Shown one piece after another: positions 14,764 to 21,707 of a stretch of DNA of 27,284 bases (position 1 is the first letter of the stretch; every line of letters starts with the position of its first letter). A model generated the notes under the pieces. That model had not been told where the DNA came from. It ran no database searches and saw only the letters and a program-made list of their open reading frames with translations. Source of the stretch: DATAFO01 sp046728015 (GTDB lineage: Bacteria; Actinomycetota; Thermoleophilia; Solirubrobacterales; 70-9); contig JBKPDQ010000047.1 in the NCBI GenBank assembly GCA_046728015.1, positions 1-27,284 of the forward strand, written 5' to 3'. Made by a program: the position numbers and the translations under genes.

Positions 14764-14789
14764 GTTTGCTCACGAAATCCTGAGCAAAC
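14764..14789 (+). terminator. 9-bp inverted repeat after the M32 gene
   Basis: GTTTGCTCA (14764-14772) and TGAGCAAAC (14781-14789) pair perfectly around an 8-nt loop. It begins 1 nt after the peptidase stop and ends just before the ribosome-binding site of the next gene. It may be a terminator or an operator; no T-run follows. Confidence 0.5.
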
Positions 14790-14806
14790 CCTGATAAGGA
14801 GGACGA

Positions 14807-15322
14807 GTGGCAGGGGACCATCCCCCGGGGGACCAACGACGCGTGCGCCCGGCCCGCCGCAGCCCGGCGAGCCGGCCATGGCACCGCGCTCTGGTGGCGG
14901 CGGCCACGACCGGTGCGGCCTCGATGGCGGCGCTCGGCATCATGGCGTCGAACTCCAGCGCAGCCGACTCGCCGCGGCTGCGCGTCGACGACGCGAGCCC
15001 GTCGAAGCTCTTCGGCGCCAGCGGGGGGTCCGTCGATTTCGAGTTCGAGATCGACGGCCGAGGCTCCCGTGACTTGACGGTGGAGGCCGTGCGGGCAGGT
15101 GGCGGCGTCTATCGTCGCTGGGCGCTGGAGGACGTGGCCGGGGGCGAGCGCCAGCGCGTCAGCTGGAACGGGAAGCGCGACCACGACTCCGTGCCAAACG
15201 GCGAGTACTTCTTCCGCGTGCGGGATGAGCGGGGACGCAAGGCGGACCGCGACCGGCCACCACCTGCGCTCGGTCACACGCAAGCTGCGCACGTGGGATC
15301 GGTGGAGCTAGGGGCCAACTAG
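14807..15322 (+). CDS. Exported protein with FlgD-type Ig-like domain
   Basis: The 171-residue product has a basic N-terminus (RRVRPARRSPASRPWHR), a hydrophobic Ala-rich segment (about 28-47) and an ASNSSAADS region that could be a signal-peptidase site, so it is probably secreted. Residues about 58-145 read FEFEIDGRGSRDLTVEAV, VSWNGKRDHDSVPNGEYFFRVRDERGRKA, the pattern of FlgD-type Ig domains (PF13860), which are extracellular beta-sandwiches. AAGGAGGA lies 3-4 nt before the GTG start. The last 25 residues (Pro/His-rich) do not look like the closing beta-strands of that domain, so a late frameshift or diverged end is possible. Role unknown; it is not in a flagellar operon. Confidence 0.65.
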   Translation: MAGDHPPGDQRRVRPARRSPASRPWHRALVAAATTGAASMAALGIMASNSSAADSPRLRVDDASPSKLFGASGGSVDFEFEIDGRGSRDLTVEAVRAGGGVYRRWALEDVAGGERQRVSWNGKRDHDSVPNGEYFFRVRDERGRKADRDRPPPALGHTQAAHVGSVELGAN

Positions 15323-15337
15323 CCGCCGGCCGGCGGC
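15322..15337. terminator. 16-bp GC palindrome after the exported-protein gene
   Basis: GCCGCCGGCCGGCGGC is a perfect palindrome beginning at the last base of the stop codon at 15320-15322. It could act as a terminator for the exported-protein gene or, on the other strand, the cold-shock gene, but its lack of a loop and T-run makes this weak. Confidence 0.35.
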
Positions 15338-15452
15338 CCCGGCGCTCCCCCGGCTCACCGTGCGCGACGACGACATGCGCCGTCTGTCGCGGACCAGGTT
15401 CACCGGGTCAGCCCCCGGGGCCACCGGCCAGGCGGCAAGCGTTGCGCCGGGC

Positions 15453-15644
15453 TTACGCCGGGCGAACGTTGATCGCGCGCGGGCCCTTCTCCGACTCCTG
15501 CGACTCGAAGCTGACCTTTGCGCCGTCGGTGAGGGTTCCACCCTCGACCTGGCTGTGATGCACGAAGAGATCGCGACCCGGCTCATCGGGAGTGATGAAG
15601 CCGAAGCCCTTCTCGTCGTTGAACCACTTCACGGTACCTGTCAT
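15453..15644 (-). CDS. Cold-shock protein (CspA family)
   Basis: The 63-residue protein is a single cold-shock domain: GTVKWFNDEKGFGFI (3-17) holds RNP1 (KGFGFI), and LFVHHS (about 26-31) is RNP2. These aromatic residues are known to bind single-stranded RNA or DNA, and members act as RNA chaperones. It is a few residues shorter than the usual 66-67. GGAGGG lies 5 nt before the ATG at 15644, and the GCCCT/AGGGC pair overlapping this site could fold it into a small hairpin, which might tune translation. It is transcribed alone, divergent from the acidic protein gene with a 191-bp gap in which I see no further gene. Confidence 0.95.
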   Translation of the reverse strand: MTGTVKWFNDEKGFGFITPDEPGRDLFVHHSQVEGGTLTDGAKVSFESQESEKGPRAINVRPA

Positions 15645-15796
15645 TTACGCCCTCCAGGGCTGCGAGTGCTGCGGTACGAAGGGGCCCTGGGCGGGCGGTC
15701 CTGCGAACTGCTGGCACGGTTTGCGGCGGGGAGGGTACCGGCCGCGCCTGCGGAGCGCCGCGCGGCCGACCTCTGGTCAAGCGGCGGCAGTGCGAA

Positions 15797-15802
15797 TAGG
15801 CT
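15797..15802 (+). promoter_or_regulatory. -10 element for the small acidic protein gene
   Basis: TAGGCT, the same hexamer seen before the Nudix gene, lies 33 nt before the TTG at 15836. A short leader with a clear ribosome-binding site follows. Confidence 0.35.
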
Positions 15803-15835
15803 TTCGCCACCCGCAACTCGACCAGAGGAGGACTC

Positions 15836-15985
15836 TTGGAGGAATTCGACCAGGAGCAGTCCGGCTCCGAGCAACTCGACGAGGTCGAGGAGGAGGCCGC
15901 GGATCTGGACACCGGCGACGACGAGTTCGGCGAGGGCGATGACGACGCCGACTTCGACGCTGACGACGGCGACGACGACATCTAG
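15836..15985 (+). CDS. Small very acidic protein (49 residues)
   Basis: A TTG-initiated frame follows GAGGAGG at 4 nt spacing, one of the best ribosome-binding sites in the window. The product begins MEEFDQEQSGSEQLDEVEEE and ends in an Asp-rich tail (DDGDDDI). Well over half of its residues are Asp or Glu, with no basic residue. It is likely disordered and could bind cations or a basic partner. I recognise no family. The downstream methyltransferase frame overlaps its last 47 nt in another frame. The strong ribosome-binding site and consistent third-base G/C usage argue that it is real despite its size. Confidence 0.65.
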   Translation: MEEFDQEQSGSEQLDEVEEEAADLDTGDDEFGEGDDDADFDADDGDDDI

Positions 15986-16655
15986 AGCACTCCTAGCCGA
16001 AATCGAACGCCGGCCCGGACGCACAGCGGACGGGCCGGTCGCCGTTAGGGACGACCTCCCGTGGAGCGACTGGGCCCTCCGTTCCGCCGCGCTTGACCGC
16101 CTGCTGGCCGAGGTCGACCGGGGCCGGCGCCGGATCGTCGAATGCGGCTCCGGCGTGAGCACGATCGCGCTCGCGCGCGCCCTGCGCGAGCGCGGCGGGC
16201 GGATTCACGCGCTCGAGCACGACCCCGGCTGGGCCGCGTTCGTCGTGGCGTGGTTGGAGCGCGAGCGGCTCGACGAGATCGCGACCGTGGTTGAAGCGCC
16301 GCTGCGGGCCCATCCGCTGGCCCTGGATGAGACGGAGTGGTACGACTTGGCCGCGCTGTCGCGCCTGCCTCAGTCCGGCATCGAGCTGCTGCTGGTCGAC
16401 GGGCCGCCGGCTGGCGAGCCCGGCCTTGGCCGGTCTCGGTATCCGGCGCTACCGGTCCTCAGCGATCGCCTAGCCGAGGACGGGATCGTGATCCTGGACG
16501 ACATCGACCGCCCCGGCGAGGCCGACGTGCTGAGCGCCTGGGAACGCGAGATGCCGTTTCGGTTCGAGCGCCTCGACTCCGAGCGGATCGCGGTCGGACG
16601 CCGCGAGCCGCCGGCGGGGTCGGCGGCACGCGGGTCCGGGATGGATCAGAGCTAG
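15939..16655 (+). CDS. Class I SAM-dependent methyltransferase-like protein
   Basis: The 238-residue product has a Rossmann-type motif I, RIVECGSGVSTIALARAL (about 65-82), an acidic motif II (IHALEHDPGW), LLLVDGPPAGEPG and DGIVILDDIDRPGE, resembling the Methyltransf_24 / O-methyltransferase group. Substrate unknown. The only usable ATG in frame near the conserved region is at 15939, inside the acidic-protein gene; this gives a Thr-rich N-terminus (MTTPTSTLTTATTTS) that is just the shifted reading of Asp codons. The true start is therefore uncertain. Its stop TAG shares CTAG with the stop of the convergent MFS gene. Confidence 0.75.
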   Translation: MTTPTSTLTTATTTSRALLAEIERRPGRTADGPVAVRDDLPWSDWALRSAALDRLLAEVDRGRRRIVECGSGVSTIALARALRERGGRIHALEHDPGWAAFVVAWLERERLDEIATVVEAPLRAHPLALDETEWYDLAALSRLPQSGIELLLVDGPPAGEPGLGRSRYPALPVLSDRLAEDGIVILDDIDRPGEADVLSAWEREMPFRFERLDSERIAVGRREPPAGSAARGSGMDQS

Positions 16656-18133
16656 GCGCTCTCGCTTGCGAGCTCGCGGGCCGGGGCCGTGCCGAGCTGG
16701 GTGTGAGCCTTGCTGTCGCGGCTGCGAATCAGCACGAAGGTCAGCACCAGGCCGAGCAGCGCGATCCCTGCGCCGACCAGGAACGCCGACTGGAACCCCT
16801 CGTTGAGCGCATTGGTGAGGGCGGAGGGGTCGCCGCCAGATGACGCCATCAGGTCGTCGGTGCGCGAGTTCGCGACGGTCGCCAGCACCGCGAGCCCGAG
16901 CGCGCCTCCGATCTGCTGCGACGTGTTGATCAGTCCGCTCGCGAGCCCCGACTCTTGATCGCGCACGCCCGAGACCGCCGCGATGATGGTGGTCACGAAG
17001 GCGAAGCCGAGACCCGTCGCGGCGAGCAGCGAGGGCCCGAGGATGTCGGAGACGAAGCTCCCGCCGACCGAGACCTGGGAGAACCAGATCAGAGCCGCGG
17101 CGATCATCGCCATCCCAGCCGCCAGCACCGGCTTGAAGCCGATCCGCGTCACGAGCTGGGAGGCGATGCCCGAGGCGACGATGATCATCAGCGCGAGCGG
17201 CAGGTAAGCGAGCCCGGCCTCAATCGCGCTGTAGCCCAGCACCTGTTGCATGTACAGCGTGATGAAGAAGAACATCGAGAACAGCGATCCGCCCACGAGC
17301 AGGCCGACGGCGTTGGCGCCGGTCAGCGTCCGCAGGCGGAAGATCCGCAACGGCATCAGCGGCGCCTGGGAGCGCAGCTCGATCGCGACGAAGGCCGCGA
17401 TCAGCGCCGCCGAGACGCCGATCAGGCCCAGCGTTTGCAGCGAGCCCCAGCCCGCGTCGGTCGCGTCCACGATCGCGTAGACGAGCAGCGACAGGCCGGC
17501 CGTTACGGTCACCGCACCGGCGGCGTCGAAGTGCCGCGTCGCCGAGTCCGAACGACTCTCGGCGATCAGCCTCGGGGCGAGCGCGGCGACGATGAGCGCC
17601 ACCGGCACGTTGATCCACAGCACCCACTCCCAGCCGAGGCCGTCGGTGAGGATGCCACCGAACAGCACACCGGCCGCGCCGGCCGCACCGGCGACCGCGC
17701 CCCAGGCGCCGAGCGCCTTGTTGCGCTCCGCGCCGTCGCTGAAGGTGGTGGTGACGATCGAGAGCGCCGCCGGTGAGATGATCGCGGCGCCGAGACCCTG
17801 CGCAGCGCGGGCGGCGATCAGCTGGCCTTCGGTGGACGCAAAGCCGGCCGCCAGGGAGGCGGCGGCGACTAGCAGCAGCCCACCGATGAACACGCGCCTG
17901 CGGCCGAGCAGGTCGGCCATCCGGCCGCCGAGCAACAGGAAGCCGCCGAATGTCAGTACGTAGGCGTTGACGACCCAGGCGAGGTTCTCCTGGGAGAAGT
18001 TCAGGCCCTCGCCGATCGAGGGGAGCGCGACGTTTACGATCGACGCGTCGAGGACGACGATGAACTGGGCGAAGCAGAGCAGGACGAGGGCGATCCAGCG
18101 GCGGCGCTCGAACTCCTGGGCGGTGGTCATCAT
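16652..18133 (-). CDS. DHA2-family (14-TM) MFS drug exporter
   Basis: The 493-residue protein has the features of EmrB/QacA-type drug:H+ antiporters: LDASIVNVALPSI in TM1 (motif D1), WVVNAYVLTFGGFLLLGGRMADLLGRRRVF (motif A), and a motif C-like GAWGAVAGAAGAAGVLFGGIL in TM5. Fourteen hydrophobic segments can be counted, which marks the DHA2 branch. AAGGAG sits 9 nt before the ATG at 18133; a second ATG follows at once. It is divergent from a TetR gene with two operator-like dyads between them, so it is almost certainly repressed by that protein and induced by its ligand. Substrates cannot be predicted. The stop overlaps that of the facing methyltransferase. Confidence 0.92.
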   Translation of the reverse strand: MMTTAQEFERRRWIALVLLCFAQFIVVLDASIVNVALPSIGEGLNFSQENLAWVVNAYVLTFGGFLLLGGRMADLLGRRRVFIGGLLLVAAASLAAGFASTEGQLIAARAAQGLGAAIISPAALSIVTTTFSDGAERNKALGAWGAVAGAAGAAGVLFGGILTDGLGWEWVLWINVPVALIVAALAPRLIAESRSDSATRHFDAAGAVTVTAGLSLLVYAIVDATDAGWGSLQTLGLIGVSAALIAAFVAIELRSQAPLMPLRIFRLRTLTGANAVGLLVGGSLFSMFFFITLYMQQVLGYSAIEAGLAYLPLALMIIVASGIASQLVTRIGFKPVLAAGMAMIAAALIWFSQVSVGGSFVSDILGPSLLAATGLGFAFVTTIIAAVSGVRDQESGLASGLINTSQQIGGALGLAVLATVANSRTDDLMASSGGDPSALTNALNEGFQSAFLVGAGIALLGLVLTFVLIRSRDSKAHTQLGTAPARELASESA

Positions 18134-18172
18134 GGTCTCGTTCTCCTTTGCTGGTGCGAATCTGCTTATAAT

Positions 18173-18188
18173 CGGAAGCCGAGTTCCG
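18173..18188. promoter_or_regulatory. TetR operator dyad 1
   Basis: CGGAA and TTCCG flank a 6-nt centre. The site directly follows the plus-strand TATAAT and shares its half-sites with dyad 2. Confidence 0.7.
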
Positions 18189-18207
18189 GTTTCGCTATAA
18201 GCACTAT

Positions 18208-18225
18208 ACGGAATTGCGATTCCGT
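18208..18225. promoter_or_regulatory. TetR operator dyad 2
   Basis: ACGGAAT and ATTCCGT flank a 4-nt centre, so the same CGGAA-N6-TTCCG core as dyad 1 is extended by two more pairs. The two cores are 36 bp apart centre to centre. This is the more perfect and probably stronger site. Confidence 0.75.
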
Positions 18226-18275
18226 TTGCGTGCTGAGCGTCACACACACGACGAACGAGCGGAACGGAAATAGAC

Positions 18276-18890
18276 ATGGCGACGACCACCACCCCACAGA
18301 CCCCGACGGGCACCCCCGTGAAGCAGCGGGCCGATGCGCGACGGAACCGCAAGCGAATCCTCGAGGCGGCGCGGCTTCAGTTCTCCGAGCACGGGCTCGA
18401 GGTGCACATGGAGCGGATTGCGCAGGCCGCCGGAGTCGGCGTCGGGACTGTGTACCGGAACTTCCCCACCAAGGAGGACCTGCTCCAAGCCCTCGTCGAC
18501 GAGCGGTTCGCGTACTTCGCGGAGGTCGCGCGCGAGGCGCTCGACGACCCCGATGCCTGGAACGGTTTCTGCTCGATGATGCGAGAGTCCGCCCGGGTGA
18601 CAGCGGAGGACCGCGCAGTGTCAGAGGCGTTGGACCAGATGTCCGGCCTCTGTAACGCCGCGGCCGAGAAGGTCGGCCTGGACGAGGTCGTCGACGAGCT
18701 GATCGAGCGAGCCAAGGCGTCTGGTGCGATGCGCCCCGATTTCAGCGTCCACGACATCTCCAGCATCATGTGCGGGCTCGGGCGCGCAACTGCGGTCCGC
18801 GAGGGCCCACCGCCCATGGACTGGGAGCGCTACCTCGAGATCATCCTCGCCGGGCTGCGGGCCCCGGCCGCCGAACCTTCCGCACGCTAG
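18276..18890 (+). CDS. TetR family repressor of the MFS exporter
   Basis: The 204-residue protein has a standard TetR N-terminal HTH (about 20-68): RKRILEAARLQFSEHGLEVHMERIAQAAGVGVGTVYRNFPTKEDLLQAL. The C-terminal part (about 75-195) is all-helical and would form the ligand pocket and dimer interface. It is divergent from the DHA2 exporter and separated by a region with two matching dyads, so autoregulation and exporter control are the expected roles. The stop is shared through CTAG with the convergent MarR gene. The ATG at 18276 has only a weak purine-rich sequence (CGGAACGGAAA) ahead of it. Confidence 0.93.
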   Translation: MATTTTPQTPTGTPVKQRADARRNRKRILEAARLQFSEHGLEVHMERIAQAAGVGVGTVYRNFPTKEDLLQALVDERFAYFAEVAREALDDPDAWNGFCSMMRESARVTAEDRAVSEALDQMSGLCNAAAEKVGLDEVVDELIERAKASGAMRPDFSVHDISSIMCGLGRATAVREGPPPMDWERYLEIILAGLRAPAAEPSAR

Positions 18891-19354
18891 TCCTCCACAC
18901 CTGCGAGCTTCCTCAGCAGCAGGCGCAGGGTCTCCCTCTCCTCTGCGTCAAGCGGGGCGAGCAGTTCGTCGGCGAAGTTGACTGCGACCCCCTGCGCGCG
19001 CCCGAGCGTGCGCTTGCCCTTGGCCGTGAGGTGGAGGGCGTGCTTGCGCCGGTCCTGAGGGTGCTCGCGGCGCTCGGCTAGCCCCAGCTCCTCCAGCTCG
19101 TCGATTGCGGCGACCATCGAGCTCGGGTCGATCAGCGAGCCAGCGCCCAGCTCCTGCTGGGTGATCCCCGGGTGAGCCGAGATCAGGTTCAGGATCCCGA
19201 AGTGCGGCGGCCGCAGGCCGAGCGGCTGCAACGCTGCCGCGAACCCGGAAGCAGTGCGGCGGCCCATCCACGAGAGGAGGAAGCCGGTGGCGCTTGCGAG
19301 CGGCTCCGGGGGCGGCTGGGAGAGCCGGGATTCCTGTGGTTCGTCGGCGGGCAT
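18887..19354 (-). CDS. MarR family transcriptional regulator
   Basis: The 155-residue protein has the MarR winged HTH: HFGILNLISAHPGITQQELGAGSLIDPSSMVAAIDELEELGLAERREHPQDRRKHALHLTAKG (about 51-113), including the conserved wing DRRKHALHLT. Flanking helices form the dimer interface. Proteins of this type bind as dimers to near-palindromic sites and release DNA on binding phenolic or lipophilic ligands. It is divergent from the MMPL exporter, so control of that exporter is likely. TAGAAT lies 8 nt before the ATG with no ribosome-binding site, indicating a leaderless message. It ends tail to tail with the TetR gene, sharing 4 bp. Confidence 0.92.
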   Translation of the reverse strand: MPADEPQESRLSQPPPEPLASATGFLLSWMGRRTASGFAAALQPLGLRPPHFGILNLISAHPGITQQELGAGSLIDPSSMVAAIDELEELGLAERREHPQDRRKHALHLTAKGKRTLGRAQGVAVNFADELLAPLDAEERETLRLLLRKLAGVED

Positions 19355-19362
19355 CTCAGTCC

Positions 19363-19368
19363 ATTCTA
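19363..19368 (-). promoter_or_regulatory. -10 element of probable leaderless marR gene
   Basis: TAGAAT on the minus strand ends exactly 8 nt before the ATG at 19354. It lies next to the plus-strand TTGACA at 19371. Confidence 0.5.
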
Positions 19369-19370
19369 GG

Positions 19371-19395
19371 TTGACAAATAGTGTGTGCTACAAAT
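19371..19395. promoter_or_regulatory. Candidate MarR operator and MMPL -35 box
   Basis: TTGACA (19371-19376) points toward the MMPL gene. Overlapping it, ACAAAT occurs twice as a 16-bp-spaced direct repeat (starting 19374 and 19390) in an A/T-rich island. A clear -10 for the plus strand is not obvious. The position between the divergent genes makes it the most likely regulator binding zone. Confidence 0.4.
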
Positions 19396-19525
19396 CATTG
19401 TGCGTGGCAATCTTTCGTTCACCGGTTAACCGAACTGCGACAAGGGGGCTAGCCGCATTTCGCATCCTTCCGGTCGCTGACAGGGTTTCCACGACGCTCG
19501 TTCGACCCACGATCGGAGGCGATAC

Positions 19526-21679
19526 GTGCCCGCACTGACCCGTTGGGTCCTCTCCCACAAGCGCACCGTGGTGATCGCCTGGGTGGTGCTCACGATCGCC
19601 GGCATCGCCGCCGCCGGGCCCGCCTCCGACGCGCTCGAGCCGGAGTTCTCGGTCCCCGACAAGGAGGGTTGGGAGACCAACCAGGTGATCGCCCAGCGCT
19701 ACCAGGAAACGGGCGGTGACACTGCCCCCCTCGTCCCGGTCGTCACCCTGCCGGAGGGCGAGAGCGTCGAATCGCCGCAAGTCCAAAAGGAGCTTGCTCA
19801 GATCGACGCGCGCCTCGACGAGGCTCTGCCCAACGCCCGGATCGCCTCGTACGCCTCGACCGGAGACGACACGTTCGTCTCCGACGACGGGCGGACCACG
19901 TACGCACTCGTCTATCCGCAGCCGGACCCCGACTCGGCATTCGGCGAGAATCCTGCGGCCGAGAAGGTCGCCAGCAGGGCGCTCGAAGGCGCCACGGTCG
20001 CGGGGCAGCCCGTCCACCTGACCGGCTTCGACGCCTTGGCAGAGGACAGCGGTGCGGACAGCGAGGGCCCCGGGGTTCTGCTCGAGGCGCTGCTAGGAGG
20101 GTTCGGGGCGCTGCTGGTGCTCACCTTCGTCTTCGCGTCCTTCCTCGCGATCGTCCCGATCGTGATGGCGTTCGCGTCGATCATGACCACGTTCCTGCTG
20201 CTCCTCGGGTTGACCGAGGTGGCCACGATCTCTCCGATCGTTCAGTTCCTGATCGCGCTGCTCGGGCTCGGCGTCGCAATCGACTACTCCCTGATCGTCG
20301 TTTCGCGCTGGCGCGAGGAGCGCTCGCACGGGCGGACGGGCGAGGAGGCCGTGCAGCGGGCGATGGAGACCGCGGGCCGCGCGGTCGTCTTCAGCGGCAT
20401 CACGGTCGCCATCGGTCTCCTCGCGCTGATCGCACTGCCGCTGCCGTTCCTGCGCTCGATGGGGTACGGCGGGATGCTGATCCCGCTCGTCTCGACGCTG
20501 GCCGCGATCACCCTGCTCCCGGTGGTGATGGCGAAGCTGGGGCCGCGACTTGACTGGCCGCACCGGCGCACCGATGACAAGGCGAGCCGCGCCTGGACGC
20601 GTTGGGCGGAGGGCGTCTCCCGTCGGCGCTGGCTCGCGGCCGGGGCCGGCATGGCCGTGATCGTGGCACTCGTGATCGCCGCGGCCGACCTCCAGCTCGG
20701 CACCTCGGACGCCAACACGCTCGCCAAGTCGGGCGATGCCAAGGACGGCCTGACCGCGCTCGAGGATTCCGGGATCGGCGAGGGCTCGCTGCTGCCTCAC
20801 GAGATCCTGATCGAGGGAAGCACGGATCCGGACCAGGTCGCCGCCGCCCTCAACGACGTCGACGGCATCCACGGGGCCGTCGCCCCGGAGAACGGCGACT
20901 GGCGACGGGACGGGACCGCCATCGTCGAGGCCGTCCCCATCCCGGACAGCGGCTCCGACGAGGGCGAGGACACCCTCCAGGCGGTTCGCGATACGGCGCA
21001 CGCCGCGGGACCCGACGTGCTCGTCGGCGGCCAGCCGGCGGCGAACGACGACTTCATCGACGCCGTCTACGGGAGCTTCCCGCTGATGATCGCGCTGATC
21101 ACCGTCAGCACCTTCATTCTCTTGGCACGCGCCTTCCGCTCGCTGCTGCTGCCGGCCAAGGCGATCGTCCTCAACGTCTTGAGCGTCGCTGCCGCCTGGG
21201 GCGTGCTCGTGCTCGTCTGGCAGCACGGCTACGGCTCGGAGCTGATCTGGGACATCCAGGCGACCGGCTCGATCCCGTCCTGGATGCCGCTGATGATCTT
21301 CGCCTTCCTGTTCGGCCTTTCGATGGACTACGAGGTGTTCATCCTCGCCCGGATGCGGGAGGAGTACGACCGCACGGGCTCCACCGAGACGGCCGTCGTC
21401 CAGGGCATCGGGCGCACCGGCCGTCTGGTCACCAGCGCGGCGCTGATCCTGTTCCTCGCCTTCGCCGCCCTGGCGTCGAGCCCCGGTACCGACGTGAAGA
21501 TGTTCGCGACCGGCCTTGGCGCGGGGATCCTGCTCGACGCAACGGTGATCCGAGCGCTGATCGTGCCCGCCGTGATCACGCTGATGGGCCGGTACAACTG
21601 GTGGCTGCCGAGCTGGCCGGCGAAGCTCCTGCGGGTCCAGCCGTCGCCACTGGCGCGCACGGGCGAAGCCAGGGCCTGA
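19526..21679 (+). CDS. MMPL/RND-type membrane transporter
   Basis: The 717-residue protein is a two-fold-repeated RND transporter of the MMPL family (PF03176). Helix 1 is near 14-31, a periplasmic loop runs to about 185, and five helices follow; the second half repeats this after about 365. The proton-relay Asp-Tyr pairs are D253-Y254 (GLGVAIDYSLIVV) and D601-Y602 (FGLSMDYEVF), each followed by a basic R-x-R-E-E type stretch. Such proteins export lipids or hydrophobic compounds using the proton gradient. GGAGG lies 6 nt before the GTG start. It is divergent from marR and probably controlled by it. No lipid synthesis genes adjoin it, so drug or stress-compound efflux is as likely as lipid export. 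Confidence 0.93.
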   Translation: MPALTRWVLSHKRTVVIAWVVLTIAGIAAAGPASDALEPEFSVPDKEGWETNQVIAQRYQETGGDTAPLVPVVTLPEGESVESPQVQKELAQIDARLDEALPNARIASYASTGDDTFVSDDGRTTYALVYPQPDPDSAFGENPAAEKVASRALEGATVAGQPVHLTGFDALAEDSGADSEGPGVLLEALLGGFGALLVLTFVFASFLAIVPIVMAFASIMTTFLLLLGLTEVATISPIVQFLIALLGLGVAIDYSLIVVSRWREERSHGRTGEEAVQRAMETAGRAVVFSGITVAIGLLALIALPLPFLRSMGYGGMLIPLVSTLAAITLLPVVMAKLGPRLDWPHRRTDDKASRAWTRWAEGVSRRRWLAAGAGMAVIVALVIAAADLQLGTSDANTLAKSGDAKDGLTALEDSGIGEGSLLPHEILIEGSTDPDQVAAALNDVDGIHGAVAPENGDWRRDGTAIVEAVPIPDSGSDEGEDTLQAVRDTAHAAGPDVLVGGQPAANDDFIDAVYGSFPLMIALITVSTFILLARAFRSLLLPAKAIVLNVLSVAAAWGVLVLVWQHGYGSELIWDIQATGSIPSWMPLMIFAFLFGLSMDYEVFILARMREEYDRTGSTETAVVQGIGRTGRLVTSAALILFLAFAALASSPGTDVKMFATGLGAGILLDATVIRALIVPAVITLMGRYNWWLPSWPAKLLRVQPSPLARTGEARA

Positions 21680-21695
21680 CCTCCACCCCGCGGGA

Positions 21696-21701
21696 TAGGT
21701 T
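21696..21701 (+). promoter_or_regulatory. -10 element of probable leaderless CoA-transferase gene
   Basis: TAGGTT ends exactly 6 nt before the GTG at 21708. It is enclosed by a 7-bp inverted repeat, CCCGCGG and CCGCGGG, with the right arm reaching the start codon. The whole intergenic gap after the MMPL gene is only 28 bp, so a promoter of its own is plausible but read-through is also possible. Confidence 0.45.
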
Positions 21702-21707
21702 CCGCGG

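Larger units (their letters stand above)
18134..18275. promoter_or_regulatory. Divergent promoter/operator region for the MFS and TetR genes
   Basis: This 142-bp region is noticeably A/T-richer than its surroundings. On the plus strand TATAAT lies at 18167-18172. On the minus strand TATAGT (18203-18208) and TATAGC (18195-18200) are -10 candidates for the exporter. Both operator dyads overlap or flank these elements, and two further CGGAA half-sites in direct repeat lie at 18260-18269 next to the TetR start. Confidence 0.7.
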
